DNA of 64,000 bases from Acidobacteriota bacterium (GCA_019351995.1 JABBOD010000012.1:1-64000); one strand, 5' to 3'. Numbered from the stretch's first letter, positions 46,397 to 55,176 are shown. The notes: a model not told the origin generated them from the letters alone. Made by a program: numbers and translations.

Positions 46397-46780
46397 ATGG
46401 CCACACGAGAGATCACGATCGAGAACCTGGACGAGACCATCACCGGAAACGACGTCGTTCTGCTCGACTTCTGGGCGGCCTGGTGTGGACCCTGCCGGGC
46501 TTTCGGTCCGGTCTTCGAGCGCGCATCCGACGCGAACCCGGACATCGTCTTCGGCAAGATCGACACCGAGGCGCAACGGGAGCTTGCTGCGGGATTCCGG
46601 ATCAGTTCGATCCCGACGCTGATGGCCTTCCGCGAGGGCGTCCTCGTCTTCGCCCAACCGGGTGCGCTGAACGCGAGCCAACTCGGCTCCGTGCTCGAGG
46701 GCGTGAAGGATCTGGACATGGATGCGGTGCGCGCCCAGCTCGCCGAACAACAGACCGACGCAGCCCAGACGAGCCGGTGA
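46397..46780 (+). CDS. Thioredoxin family protein
   Basis: 127 aa. The thioredoxin fold has active site WCGPC (C30, C33) after VVLLDFWAAW and the cis-Pro loop SSIPTLMAF. The C-terminal extension of about 20 residues is Gln/Ala-rich. First gene behind the CsoR-type operator, so it is likely induced with the cassette rather than being the housekeeping thioredoxin. A role in reducing persulfides or metal-damaged thiols is an inference from context. Confidence 0.92.
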   Translation: MATREITIENLDETITGNDVVLLDFWAAWCGPCRAFGPVFERASDANPDIVFGKIDTEAQRELAAGFRISSIPTLMAFREGVLVFAQPGALNASQLGSVLEGVKDLDMDAVRAQLAEQQTDAAQTSR

Positions 46781-46784
46781 CACC

Positions 46785-47042
46785 GTGACCGGCGCACGGT
46801 GCGCAGTCACGCCCGGTGAGCGAATCATCCGGGCTGCCGCGAGCGTTGTTGTCGGCGCGGTCGCGCTGAACTCGATCGGCAACCTGTGGTGCGCGATTCC
46901 CGCGGGAATCTGCGCAACCTTCCTGGTGATTGGCGCCATCACGGGATGGTGTCCGACGAACCTCCTCCCGGCGAGTCGCGGCGCCACTCCCGAGCCGAAC
47001 ACCCTGGGCTACGCCGAAGCACGGCAACACTTCGATGTCTGA
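46785..47042 (+). CDS. DUF2892 (YgaP-like transmembrane) protein
   Basis: 85 aa. VTPGERIIRAAASVVVGAVA and the second helix ending in AITGWCPTNLLP match DUF2892, the membrane part of rhodaneses such as YgaP. The rhodanese domain itself is absent. It has two membrane helices and three Cys, two of them within or next to the helices. GTG 46785 follows the thioredoxin stop by four bases. DUF2892 proteins often travel with sulfur-handling enzymes. Confidence 0.8.
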   Translation: MTGARCAVTPGERIIRAAASVVVGAVALNSIGNLWCAIPAGICATFLVIGAITGWCPTNLLPASRGATPEPNTLGYAEARQHFDV

Positions 47043-47067
47043 TCGCCTGTCGAAAGAGAGTTCCGTC

Positions 47068-47346
47068 ATGCCCACCACCGAGTTCGACGCCCAACGAAAG
47101 ATCGCGAACCGTCTCCGCCGCGCGAGTGGTCAACTCACTGCGGTCATCACCGCCATCGAGGCGGGTGCGTCATGCCGTGACGTCGTCACGCAGCTCGCGG
47201 CCGTCTCCAGTGCCATCGATCGAGCAGGATTCGTGCTCGTCTCGACGGCGATGAAGGACTGCGTCGACAACCCCGCCAAGACAGCCGAGACGCAGGACGG
47301 ACTGACCATCGACGAGTTGCAGAAGCTCTTCCTGATGCTCGCCTGA
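47068..47346 (+). CDS. CsoR-family metal/persulfide-sensing repressor (CstR-like residues)
   Basis: 92 aa, all-helical CsoR/FrmR family (RKIANRLRRASGQLTAVITA). Cys36 and Cys65 align with the Cu(I) ligands of mycobacterial CsoR, but the residue at position 61 (His in CsoR) is Ala. Two Cys without His is the pattern of CstR-type persulfide sensors. ATG 47068 has AGAGAG 7 nt upstream; ATG 47035 is an in-frame alternative. It likely represses its own operon through the 46372-46387 operator. Confidence 0.87.
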   Translation: MPTTEFDAQRKIANRLRRASGQLTAVITAIEAGASCRDVVTQLAAVSSAIDRAGFVLVSTAMKDCVDNPAKTAETQDGLTIDELQKLFLMLA

Positions 47347-47394
47347 CACCGCCTTCACGCGAGATCCACCCACCACCCCTGTTTGGAGAAAAAT

Positions 47395-47556
47395 ATGTGT
47401 CAGGCAATAACGTGCCGCAAGTGCGGAAAGACCACCTGGGCGGGCTGCGGCCAGCACGTCGACCAGGTCATGCGCGGGATTCCGCAGAGCCAACGCTGCC
47501 AGGGCCACCAGAACGAGCCGTCGACGGGCTTCTTCGCGCGCCTCTTCGGAAAGTGA
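47395..47556 (+). CDS. Small Cys-rich protein, 53 aa
   Basis: Begins MCQAITCRKCGKTTWAGCGQ, with two CxxC-like pairs (C2/C7/C10 and C18) plus a later Cys in QRCQGH. It ends in an amphipathic GFFARLFGK. The Cys/His content suggests metal or thiol binding. GGAG (47385-47388) sits 6 nt before the ATG, an excellent ribosome site that argues it is real. It is 48 bases after the CsoR-family gene on the same strand, so it likely belongs to the cassette. I believe similar small proteins occur in other actinobacteria but cannot name a family. Confidence 0.75.
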   Translation: MCQAITCRKCGKTTWAGCGQHVDQVMRGIPQSQRCQGHQNEPSTGFFARLFGK

Positions 47557-47690
47557 TCGTCGAGGTGCCCTGACGGCAGCGCACACAGGACACCGACTCT
47601 GTCGCGCAACTGTCAGGGTGCCGCTCGTCGATGCCACGCAGTGGGTGGTGGTCTCTTGTCGAGAGCGAGCAGGAGGAACATCATCAGGGG

Positions 47691-48752
47691 ATGACCTCGG
47701 ATGCGCTCGCCGCCGCTGTTGCCCAGTTCGGAAACCCACGCGGCTATCTCGCCGTGGCATCGATCGGACTTCCCCCCCGATCCGCGGTCGAGGCACTCAC
47801 CGCCGACCTGGCTGCCTGGGCGGCAGCGGACAGGGATCCACAGGGCTATGACCCGGTGATCGCCCGCACCCGCGCGGCCTACGCTCGACTGGTCGGTGTG
47901 CCCGAGGATCGTGTCGCGCAGGGTTCCCAGACCTCCGTGCTCACCGCTCTGGTTGCCGCGGCCGTCCCGCACGGAGCCGAGGTGCTGGTCGCCGACGGCG
48001 ACTTCTCGTCGATCGTGTTCCCGTTTCTGCAACGGCCCGGTATTCGGGTGAGGTCCGTGCCGCTGGCCGCGCTTGCCGAGTCGATCACCGATCAGACCTG
48101 GATGGTGGCGTACTCCTTCGTGCAATCCGCGACAGGCGTCATCGCCGACAATGCCGCGATCCGCGAGGCGGCGAGCCGAAACGGCACCTTCACCTTCTGC
48201 GACGTCACCCAGACGGCGGGTGTGCATCCGGTGGACGCGACGCTGTTCGACGTGACCGTCTGTCACAGCTACAAGTGGCTGTGCGCCCCCCGAGGCGTCG
48301 CCTTCCTGACCGTGGGAGAGCGGATCGATCCGCTCCTGACTCCTCTCCAGGCAGGTTGGTATGCCGGGGATGACGTGTGGCACAGCGTGTACGGACCGGC
48401 AATGCACCTCGCCCACGGCGCCCGCCGGTTCGACGTGTCCCCGGCGTGGCAGGCCTGGATCGGTGCGGAGCAGTCGATCGGCCTCTTCGCGAGCCTCGAC
48501 ATCGCGGAGGTGTGGGCGCACAGCTCCGGCCTCGGCGACCAACTCTGCGACGCGCTCGGGATCCCGCAGCAGCACCAGGCGATCGTCACCTGGGCTGATG
48601 CCTCGGGGCACGACTTGACCTCGCTGAGCACGGCCGGCATCCGGGTGTCCGGGCGCGCAGGCAGACTGCGTGCGTCATTCCACCTGTGGAATGACGAGAG
48701 CGATGTCGCCGCCGTCGTGAGCGCCCTCGGAACGGAGACCCTGCGCGGCTAG
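47691..48752 (+). CDS. Class V aminotransferase
   Basis: 353 aa, PLP fold type I of the cysteine desulfurase/NifS superfamily. FCDVTQTAGVHPVDATLFD holds the PLP Asp region and the Schiff-base Lys is in VCHSYKWLCAPRG. No NifS-type catalytic Cys loop was recognised, so amine or selenocysteine-lyase-like chemistry is equally possible. ATG 47691 is used: AGGAGG is 13 nt upstream, rather far, and ATG 47631 is the alternative. A CCCTGAC/GTCAGGG inverted repeat (47568-47574, 47612-47618) separates it from the thiol cassette. Confidence 0.85.
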   Translation: MTSDALAAAVAQFGNPRGYLAVASIGLPPRSAVEALTADLAAWAAADRDPQGYDPVIARTRAAYARLVGVPEDRVAQGSQTSVLTALVAAAVPHGAEVLVADGDFSSIVFPFLQRPGIRVRSVPLAALAESITDQTWMVAYSFVQSATGVIADNAAIREAASRNGTFTFCDVTQTAGVHPVDATLFDVTVCHSYKWLCAPRGVAFLTVGERIDPLLTPLQAGWYAGDDVWHSVYGPAMHLAHGARRFDVSPAWQAWIGAEQSIGLFASLDIAEVWAHSSGLGDQLCDALGIPQQHQAIVTWADASGHDLTSLSTAGIRVSGRAGRLRASFHLWNDESDVAAVVSALGTETLRG

Positions 48753-48753
48753 A

Positions 48754-48759
48754 TAGGCT
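48754..48759 (+). promoter_or_regulatory. -10 element of glyS
   Basis: TAGGCT, 68 bases before the GTG, implying a leader of about 60 nt with a Shine-Dalgarno. Confidence 0.4.
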
Positions 48760-48827
48760 GGGCACGCAGTCTTGAACCGCCCCGCCCCAACCGTGCAGCC
48801 AGCGCGGCTGACCCCTGGAGTTATCTC

Positions 48828-50213
48828 GTGGCCACGCCCAATCCGCTCGACTCGATCATCTCTCTCGCGAAGCGTCGTGGCTTCGTCTACCAGTCAGGGG
48901 AGATCTACGGCGGATCCCGCTCTGCCTGGGACTACGGTCCGCTCGGCGCCGCGCTGAAGGAGAACATCAAGCGGGAGTGGTGGAAGTTCATGGTGCAGGG
49001 CCGTGATGACATCGTCGGACTCGACTCCTCGGTGATCCTTCCTCGTCAGGTCTGGGAGGCGTCCGGTCACGTCGAGGTCTTCTCCGACCCGCTGATCGAG
49101 TCGCTGCATACCCACAAGCGCTATCGCGCCGATCATCTCCTGGAAGCGTACGAGGAGAAGCACGGCCACCCGCCGGTGAACGGAATGGCGGATATCCGCG
49201 ACCCCGACACCGGACAGCCTGGCGCATGGACCGAGCCGCGCAACTTCTCCGGACTGCTCAAGACCTTCCTCGGTCCGGTCGACGACGAGGACGGGATGGC
49301 GTACCTGCGCCCCGAGACGGCCCAAGGCATCTTCGTCAACTTCGCCAACGTGCTGTCCAGTTCTCGCCTGAAGCCCCCGTTCGGCATCGCGCAGATCGGC
49401 AAGAGCTTCCGCAACGAGATCACTCCCGGCAACTTCATCTTCCGCACCCGCGAGTTCGAGCAGATGGAGATGGAGTTCTTCGTCGAGCCCGGAACAGATG
49501 AGGAGTGGTTCGACTACTGGATCGACGCCAGCCAGGAGTTCTATCTCGGGCACGGCATCAAACCCGAGAACATCCGGCGCTACGAGCACCCGAAAGAGAA
49601 GCTCTCCCACTACTCGAAGCGCACCATCGATCTCGAGTACCGCTTCCGGTTCGCCGGCAGCGAGTGGGGTGAGCTGATGGGTGTCGCGAATCGAACCGAC
49701 TTCGACCTCAGAACGCACTCCGAGAAATCGGGCGTCGACCTCTCGTACTTCGACCAGACCAAGAACGAGCGCTGGATCCCGTATGTGATCGAGCCCGCAT
49801 TCGGCCTGACTCGTGCGCTGATGGCGTTTCTCGTGGATGCCTACGCCGAAGACGAAGCCCCGAACACCAAAGGTGGCGTCGACAAGCGGACGGTGCTGCG
49901 CCTCGACCGTCGGCTTGCGCCGATCAAGGTCGCGGTTCTGCCCCTGTCGCGCAACGAGCAACTCTCGCCGGTCGCGAAGAGTGTGGCCGCCGAGTTGCGT
50001 CAGCACTGGATGATCGAGTTCGACGATGCGGGCGCCATCGGTCGCCGCTACCGCCGCCAGGACGAGATCGGCACCCCGTTCGCGGTCACGATCGACTTCG
50101 ACACTCTTGACGACAAAGCCGTGACGGTTCGCGAGCGCGACACGATGGGGCAGGAGCGGGTGTCACTGGATCGACTCGTCGGCTACCTGGCCGAGCGACT
50201 CCTCGGGTCGTGA
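48828..50213 (+). CDS. glyS: Glycyl-tRNA synthetase, alpha2 type
   Basis: 461 aa, class II synthetase of the single-chain dimeric type. [29 protein letters not shown] is diagnostic at the N-terminus. Motif 2 region: [40 protein letters not shown]-terminal anticodon-binding domain present. It charges tRNA-Gly. GTG 48828 has GGAG 7 nt upstream. Its stop overlaps the CPBP start by 4 nt. Confidence 0.96.
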   Translation: MATPNPLDSIISLAKRRGFVYQSGEIYGGSRSAWDYGPLGAALKENIKREWWKFMVQGRDDIVGLDSSVILPRQVWEASGHVEVFSDPLIESLHTHKRYRADHLLEAYEEKHGHPPVNGMADIRDPDTGQPGAWTEPRNFSGLLKTFLGPVDDEDGMAYLRPETAQGIFVNFANVLSSSRLKPPFGIAQIGKSFRNEITPGNFIFRTREFEQMEMEFFVEPGTDEEWFDYWIDASQEFYLGHGIKPENIRRYEHPKEKLSHYSKRTIDLEYRFRFAGSEWGELMGVANRTDFDLRTHSEKSGVDLSYFDQTKNERWIPYVIEPAFGLTRALMAFLVDAYAEDEAPNTKGGVDKRTVLRLDRRLAPIKVAVLPLSRNEQLSPVAKSVAAELRQHWMIEFDDAGAIGRRYRRQDEIGTPFAVTIDFDTLDDKAVTVRERDTMGQERVSLDRLVGYLAERLLGS

Positions 50214-51271
50214 CCGATTCGGTGGCGGTGCCGGAGGCGACAGCGCAGTCCGCGCTGCGGGTGACCCCGGCGCCCCTGCCGCACTACCGCCTGCTCCGCG
50301 CTCTGCCGGCTTACCGCTGGTGGAAGCCTCTTGTCGCGCTCGTGCTCACACTGGTGCTGTGGGTGATCTTCACCACGGTGGTCGTCATCATCGGGGTGCT
50401 CATCGCGGTCGCGCAGGGGCAGATCACCTTCACGACAACGGATGCCGTGCTGCGCCAGTTGACGGCGCTGTTCGGCGTCGTCAACGCCGGAAATCCACTC
50501 TCCATCTCGATCGGTCTGATCGGCGTCGCCACCCTGTTGCCCGCAACGCTTCTGGGCTACCTGATCGTGGGACTGCGACCGGTGTCGGTTCTCCGCTCCG
50601 TCGCGTTCCGTCTCCGCTGGCGCTGGCTCGCGTTCTGCCTGCTGCCCGCGCTCGCGATCACCGTTCTCGCCACGCTGATCCAGGCGTTGGTGTTTCCGGC
50701 TCTGCAGGCCGGATCCGCGCTGGTCGCGCCGACGGTGCCGATCGGAACATTCCTGCTGTGCGCGGTCATCATCGTCGTGGTCACTCCGATCCAGGCCGCC
50801 GCCGAGGAGTTCGCCTTCCGAGGCATGATCACGCAGATGTTCGGGTCGTGGCTCCGTCCGGCGTGGCTGGTGATCGTGCTGAGCGCGATTCCGTTTGCCG
50901 CCGCGCATACCCAATATCTCGGTAATGGGGGGTCGCTGACCTGGGCGACCGCGGATGTCGCCGTCTTCGCGCTCGTTGCCGGTTTCGTGACGTGGCGGAC
51001 GGGCGGCATCGAGGCGAGTATCGCCCTCCATGCCATCAACAACACGGTCGCCTTCCTGACACTCGCCTCGAGTCTCGCGGGAAGCACCTCGACCAGTTCG
51101 CAGGTGAGCGGTGACCCGTTCCCCCTGTTTCTGGCGTTCCTGGTTTCGGTCATGACGATGGGGCTGTACGCGTTCTGGATCGATCGTGCCGCGCGGCGGC
51201 GCGGGCTACAAAACCGCTTGTATCCCGTCGCCATGGCGGACACCTCCGCTGCTGCTGCGGGGAATAGCTGA
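50210..51271 (+). CDS. CPBP family intramembrane glutamic endopeptidase
   Basis: 353 aa, about eight membrane helices. Abi/CPBP motifs are present: [10 protein letters not shown] around residues 195-205 (EExxxR), FAAAHTQYL (His) and [10 protein letters not shown] (HxxxN). These proteases act within the membrane, and bacterial members are often linked to immunity to peptides or to protein anchoring. Target unknown. The GTG start is coupled to glyS. Confidence 0.88.
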   Translation: MTDSVAVPEATAQSALRVTPAPLPHYRLLRALPAYRWWKPLVALVLTLVLWVIFTTVVVIIGVLIAVAQGQITFTTTDAVLRQLTALFGVVNAGNPLSISIGLIGVATLLPATLLGYLIVGLRPVSVLRSVAFRLRWRWLAFCLLPALAITVLATLIQALVFPALQAGSALVAPTVPIGTFLLCAVIIVVVTPIQAAAEEFAFRGMITQMFGSWLRPAWLVIVLSAIPFAAAHTQYLGNGGSLTWATADVAVFALVAGFVTWRTGGIEASIALHAINNTVAFLTLASSLAGSTSTSSQVSGDPFPLFLAFLVSVMTMGLYAFWIDRAARRRGLQNRLYPVAMADTSAAAAGNS

Positions 51272-51294
51272 CTCGGCATCCTGTTGAACCAGGT

Positions 51295-51945
51295 ATGAGT
51301 GCTCCCATCAAGGTGGATGTCTGGTCGGACATCGCCTGCCCATGGTGTTTCATCGGTAAGCGCAAGTTCGAAGCCGGCGCGGCCGAGTTCGGTGGAGAGG
51401 TCGAGGTCGAGTACCACTCGTACGAACTCTCGCCAGATACGCCTGTCGACTTCGACGGCAGCGAGCAGGACTATCTCGTCACCCGGGGATTCCCCGCGGA
51501 TCAGATCGGTGGGATGCTGGCCCGCGTGACCGGAATCGCGGAGTCCGTGGGCCTTCACTACGACTACGACGCGCTCCAGCACACGAACACGGTGCTCGGC
51601 CACCAGCTCATCCACTACGCGAAGTCCCACGGTCGTCAGCTGGAGATGAAGGAGCGGCTGCTTGCGGCCTATTTCGAAGAGGGCAAGCACGTCGGGCGTA
51701 TCGACGATCTCGCCGATTTGGCCGCCGAGATCGGCCTTGACCGCGCCGACGTCGTGCGCTCGCTGACGGCCGAGGAGTACCTCTCCGACGTTCGGGCGGA
51801 TCAGGCGCTGGCGCTCGAGTACGGCATCCAGGGTGTTCCGTTCTTCGTCATCGACGGGCGATACGGGGTTTCGGGTGCTCAGGATGCTGCGACCTTCGCA
51901 CGCGTGCTGAATCAGGTTCGCGACGAGAAGGAGTCGGTGGCATGA
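51295..51945 (+). CDS. DsbA family oxidoreductase, FrnE-like
   Basis: 216 aa, thioredoxin fold with helical insertion. Active-site CPWC gives C15 and C18 (WSDIACPWCFIGKRKFE), typical of the FrnE/2-hydroxychromene-isomerase-like cytoplasmic DsbA group. The cis-Pro loop is GIQGVPFFVIDGRYGVSGAQ. No signal peptide. Its stop overlaps the start of a 55-codon gene (ATGA). Confidence 0.92.
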   Translation: MSAPIKVDVWSDIACPWCFIGKRKFEAGAAEFGGEVEVEYHSYELSPDTPVDFDGSEQDYLVTRGFPADQIGGMLARVTGIAESVGLHYDYDALQHTNTVLGHQLIHYAKSHGRQLEMKERLLAAYFEEGKHVGRIDDLADLAAEIGLDRADVVRSLTAEEYLSDVRADQALALEYGIQGVPFFVIDGRYGVSGAQDAATFARVLNQVRDEKESVA

Positions 51946-52109
51946 GCGAGGCGGAGACGGCATCCATCCCGGGCGTCGAGGTCACGACTCCGAAGCTGCA
52001 GCTTCTCGGAGATCCGGAGGCGGCTGCCTGTATCGGCGAGTTCTGCGAGATCCCCGCCCACCACGAACAGGCGGTCATCAACCGTCGTATCGACTCCGAC
52101 CTGATCTGA
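51942..52109 (+). CDS. Small acidic protein, 55 aa, partner of the FrnE-like protein
   Basis: ATG 51942 overlaps the upstream stop (ATGA). SIPGVEVTTPKLQLLGDPEA is followed by ACIGEFCEIPAHH, a C-x4-C pair, and an acidic C-terminus. It is probably soluble, with no known domain. The coupling with a dithiol oxidoreductase and its paired Cys suggest a redox partner or substrate. It ends three bases before the convergent YbaK gene. Confidence 0.65.
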   Translation: MSEAETASIPGVEVTTPKLQLLGDPEAAACIGEFCEIPAHHEQAVINRRIDSDLI

Positions 52110-52112
52110 GCG

Positions 52113-52604
52113 TCACTCGGCCGACAGGGCGTCGCTGATGTCGGCGACCGTCGCGTCGAGCCCCGCGATGAGCTGGTCGCCTTCGACGAAGGCGCTCAGC
52201 CCGTGCTCGCCCGCGCCCATCGACACGCGTCGCCCCATGACCCGTTCATCCACGTAGACGGGCCACGCGGTCGTGGAACCGAGAGGCGTGATCGTTCCCC
52301 GCTCGTAGCCGGTGGCCTCGAAGGCGACGGATGCCTCGGGCAGTCGCAGCTTGTTGACACCGACCACCGCACGCAGCTTGGACCACGAGATCTGCCGATC
52401 GCCCGGGATCTCGGCGAAGAGGAACGTCCCGTCATGGCGTTTGACGACCAGCGACTTCACGATGTCGGCGGGGGTGATCCCGAGAATCTGGGCGGCCTCC
52501 TCGAGAGATCCGACGTTCGTGCGCTCTACGAACTCCAGCGCGATGCCCCGAGCGGCGGCGTCCGCGGCAACCCGGCCGCGTCCGTCGAGCGGCCGTGTCG
52601 GCAT
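52113..52604 (-). CDS. YbaK/EbsC family aminoacyl-tRNA deacylase
   Basis: 163 aa. Conserved stretches are ADIVKSLVVKRHDGTFLFAEIPGDRQI (catalytic Lys in KSLVV), TGYERGTITPLG and PVYVDERVMG. The family hydrolyses mischarged Cys-tRNA-Pro or related species in trans. ATG 52604 has AAAGG nine bases upstream; the longer in-frame extension runs through dusB and is rejected. Divergent from dusB (30-bp gap). Confidence 0.88.
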   Translation of the reverse strand: MPTRPLDGRGRVAADAAARGIALEFVERTNVGSLEEAAQILGITPADIVKSLVVKRHDGTFLFAEIPGDRQISWSKLRAVVGVNKLRLPEASVAFEATGYERGTITPLGSTTAWPVYVDERVMGRRVSMGAGEHGLSAFVEGDQLIAGLDATVADISDALSAE

Positions 52605-52622
52605 CCGGTCACACCTTTCTGG

Positions 52623-52628
52623 GAGAAT
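52623..52628 (+). promoter_or_regulatory. Leaderless -10 element of dusB
   Basis: GAGAAT ends six bases before ATG 52635. The same hexamer with the same spacing precedes dnaG. Confidence 0.45.
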
Positions 52629-52634
52629 CGAGAC

Positions 52635-53789
52635 ATGTCCACGATATCCGCGCCGGCCAAGCCTCTGGCGATCGGGCCGTTGAAGCTCGACGTTCCGGTC
52701 GTGCTCGCGCCGATGGCGGGGATCACGAACACGGCATTTCGCCGGCTCTGTCGTGAGTACGGTGCCGGGCTCTACGTCAGCGAGATGATCACGAGTCGCG
52801 CGCTGGTCGAACGCACGCCCGAGAGTCTCCGGCTGATCCAGCACCACGAGTCAGAGACCACCCGCAGTATCCAGCTCTACGGTGTCGACCCGAAAACCGT
52901 TGCCCAAGCCGTGACGATGCTGGTCGCCGAGGATCGCGCGGACCACATCGACCTGAACTTCGGATGCCCCGTTCCCAAGGTCACGCGTAAAGGTGGGGGA
53001 GCAGCCCTCCCCTGGAAGCTCGACCTGTTCCGCGAGATCGTCGAAGGGGCGGTGGACGCCGCCGGACCGCTGCCGCTCACCATCAAGATGCGCAAGGGCA
53101 TCGACTCGGACCACCTGACCTACCTCGAGGCCGGTCGCATCGCACAGGGAGCCGGGGTCTCGAGTATCGCCCTGCACGCTCGTACCGCTGCCGAGTTCTA
53201 CTCCGGGCATGCGGACTGGTCGGCGATCGAGAAGCTCAAGAACACGATCACCGACGTGCCGGTGCTCGGTAACGGCGACATCTGGAGCGCGGAGGATGCC
53301 CTCCGGATGGTCGACGAGACCGGCTGTGACGGGGTGGTGGTGGGCCGGGGTTGCCTGGGGCGTCCGTGGCTCTTCGGAGACTTGGCGGCCGCGTTCCGGG
53401 GCGAGAAGCTCCAGGCGCAGCCGACACTCGGTGAGGTCGCGGCCGCGTACCGCCGTCATGCCGAACTCCTCGTCGAGTTCTTCGACGACGAGGGACGTGC
53501 CTGCCGCGACATCCGCAAGCACGTCGCCTGGTACTTCAAGGGCTACGCGGTCGGCGGCGAACTCCGAGCGGCGCTCGCGACGAGCAGCAGCCTCGGCGAG
53601 ATCGATCAGCTGCTGAGCGGTCTCGACCTGGATCAGCCGTACCCGGGTGCCGACGCCGAGGGTCAGCGAGGTCGCGCGGGCACGCCCAAGCAACCGACGC
53701 TGCCGTATGGCTGGCTTGACAGTCGCGAGTTGGGCGAGGCGCATCGTGCCGAGGTGGCCGAGGCCGAGCTGCACCACAGCGGTGGCTGA
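52635..53789 (+). CDS. dusB: tRNA-dihydrouridine synthase, DusB type
   Basis: 384 aa. FMN-binding TIM barrel: VVLAPMAGITNTAFRRLC, LYVSEMITSR, IDLNFGCPVPKVTRKGGGAAL (catalytic Cys in GCPVPK), PLTIKMRKG, LHARTAAEFYSG, VLGNGDIWS and VVGRGCLGRPW. It reduces specific uridines in tRNA. ATG 52635 fits the family N-terminus; the open frame upstream overlaps ybaK on the other strand. Confidence 0.94.
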   Translation: MSTISAPAKPLAIGPLKLDVPVVLAPMAGITNTAFRRLCREYGAGLYVSEMITSRALVERTPESLRLIQHHESETTRSIQLYGVDPKTVAQAVTMLVAEDRADHIDLNFGCPVPKVTRKGGGAALPWKLDLFREIVEGAVDAAGPLPLTIKMRKGIDSDHLTYLEAGRIAQGAGVSSIALHARTAAEFYSGHADWSAIEKLKNTITDVPVLGNGDIWSAEDALRMVDETGCDGVVVGRGCLGRPWLFGDLAAAFRGEKLQAQPTLGEVAAAYRRHAELLVEFFDDEGRACRDIRKHVAWYFKGYAVGGELRAALATSSSLGEIDQLLSGLDLDQPYPGADAEGQRGRAGTPKQPTLPYGWLDSRELGEAHRAEVAEAELHHSGG

Positions 53790-53793
53790 CGCG

Positions 53794-55047
53794 ATGGCCG
53801 AGGCCCCAGCGCCGGGTTACGAAGCGGCCGACGCCGAACGCTGGTTCCCCGAGGAGCACTCGTCACGACGCAGTGACTTCGCTCGGGATCGTGCCCGACT
53901 GCTGCACTCGAGTGCGCTGCGACGCCTCGCCGTGAAGACCCAGGTGCTCAGTCCCTCGGCCGGCCTCGATTTCGCTCGCAACCGGCTCACTCACTCGCTG
54001 GAGGTCGCGCAGATCGGACGTGAGTTGGCCGTGAACTTGGGTGTCGATCCGGATGTCGTCGACACCGCCTGCCTCGCTCACGATGTCGGCCACCCACCGT
54101 TCGGTCACAACGGGGAACGCGCGCTCAACGACTGGTCGCTCGAAATCGGCGGTTTCGAAGGCAACGCGCAAACGCTGAGGCTGCTGACGCGGCTCGAGCC
54201 CAAGGTGTTCGGACCTGACGGCCGGAGCTATGGACTGAACCTCACACGCGCCAGCCTGGATGCGAGTTGCAAATACCCTTGGCCCGAGACCGATGGGATC
54301 CCGGACCCGAGCGGCCGCAGCAAGTTCGGGTTCTACGTGGATGACACCCCCGCGTTCGGCTGGCTGCGCGCCGGAGCACCGGCTCGAGTGCGTTGCGTCG
54401 AAGCCCAGGTCATGGATCTCAGCGACGACATCGCATACTCGGTGCACGACTTCGAGGATGCGATCGTCAACGGCTACCTCGACGTGCCCGCGCTGAGCGC
54501 CCGCGCCGACCACGACGAGCTGGTCGACAGCATGTTCCGGTGGATCGGGGGTGAAGTTTCGCACGACGAGCTGATCGCGGCGTTCGACCGGCTCGACAAC
54601 CTCGAGGTGTGGCTGGATTCTTGGGACGGGACCCGTCGAGACCTCGCCCGGTTGAAGGATCTCACCAGCCAACTGATCGGGCGGTTCGCGGGCGAGGCGG
54701 TCAAGGCGACCCGTGCCGCGCATCCAGACGGCTGGCTGACCCGGTTCGCGGCCGATGTGGTCGTCCCCGCCGACACGCGTGCCGAGATCGCGGTGCTCAA
54801 GGGAATCGTCGCCGCCAATGTCATGTCGACCAACGCGCGGAAGCCGATCTACACCCGGCAGCGCGGCATTCTCACCGAACTCGCCGATCACCTGTGGGCG
54901 ACCGGGCCGACCCACCTCGACCTGGGGTTTCAGGCGGACTGGGCTGCGGCATCCGATGACACCGCGCGCCGCCGCGTCGTCGTCGACCAGGTCGCCTCGC
55001 TGACCGACGTCTCGGCGAACGCCTGGCACGAGCGCTACCTGGGCTGA
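53794..55047 (+). CDS. dgt: Deoxyguanosine triphosphate triphosphohydrolase-like protein
   Basis: 417 aa, HD-domain phosphohydrolase of the short dGTPase type. RNRLTHSLEVAQIGRELA has the first His and CLAHDVGHPPFGHNGERAL the HD pair. DLSDDIAYSVHDFEDA supplies the last metal Asp. It cleaves dNTPs to nucleoside and tripolyphosphate. ATG 53794 is four bases after dusB; GTG 53782, overlapping dusB by eight bases, is an in-frame alternative. Confidence 0.93.
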   Translation: MAEAPAPGYEAADAERWFPEEHSSRRSDFARDRARLLHSSALRRLAVKTQVLSPSAGLDFARNRLTHSLEVAQIGRELAVNLGVDPDVVDTACLAHDVGHPPFGHNGERALNDWSLEIGGFEGNAQTLRLLTRLEPKVFGPDGRSYGLNLTRASLDASCKYPWPETDGIPDPSGRSKFGFYVDDTPAFGWLRAGAPARVRCVEAQVMDLSDDIAYSVHDFEDAIVNGYLDVPALSARADHDELVDSMFRWIGGEVSHDELIAAFDRLDNLEVWLDSWDGTRRDLARLKDLTSQLIGRFAGEAVKATRAAHPDGWLTRFAADVVVPADTRAEIAVLKGIVAANVMSTNARKPIYTRQRGILTELADHLWATGPTHLDLGFQADWAAASDDTARRRVVVDQVASLTDVSANAWHERYLG

Positions 55048-55060
55048 CCGTCCCTTCATC

Positions 55061-55130
55061 GCGAGCGCGGGGTGCGCGCGCGAGTGAGGGCCGCGCGGAG
55101 TCCGCGCTCGGCGGTGAACCCCGCGCTCGC
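55061..55130. repeat. GC-rich inverted repeat before dnaG (same family as before hemW)
   Basis: The arms GCGAGCGCGGGGT (55061-55073) and ACCCCGCGCTCGC (55118-55130) are identical to the outer arms at 25843-25912. The intervening 44 bases differ. Confidence 0.75.
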
Positions 55131-55176
55131 GGAACCGGACGGCTCGCGGAACCGGACGGCTCGCGGAACCGGACGG
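55126..55176. repeat. 17-bp tandem repeat, three exact copies
   Basis: CTCGCGGAACCGGACGG repeats at 55126, 55143 and 55160 with no mismatches. The first copy overlaps the right arm of the inverted repeat. It lies 50-100 bases before dnaG. Exact copies imply recent expansion, probably strain-variable. Confidence 0.9.

Noticed and set aside
46372-47346. Copper-responsive csoR operon
   Set aside because: Operator and family fit, but the His ligand is replaced by Ala and no copper ATPase or copper chaperone is present, so copper sensing is not the favoured reading (not excluded).
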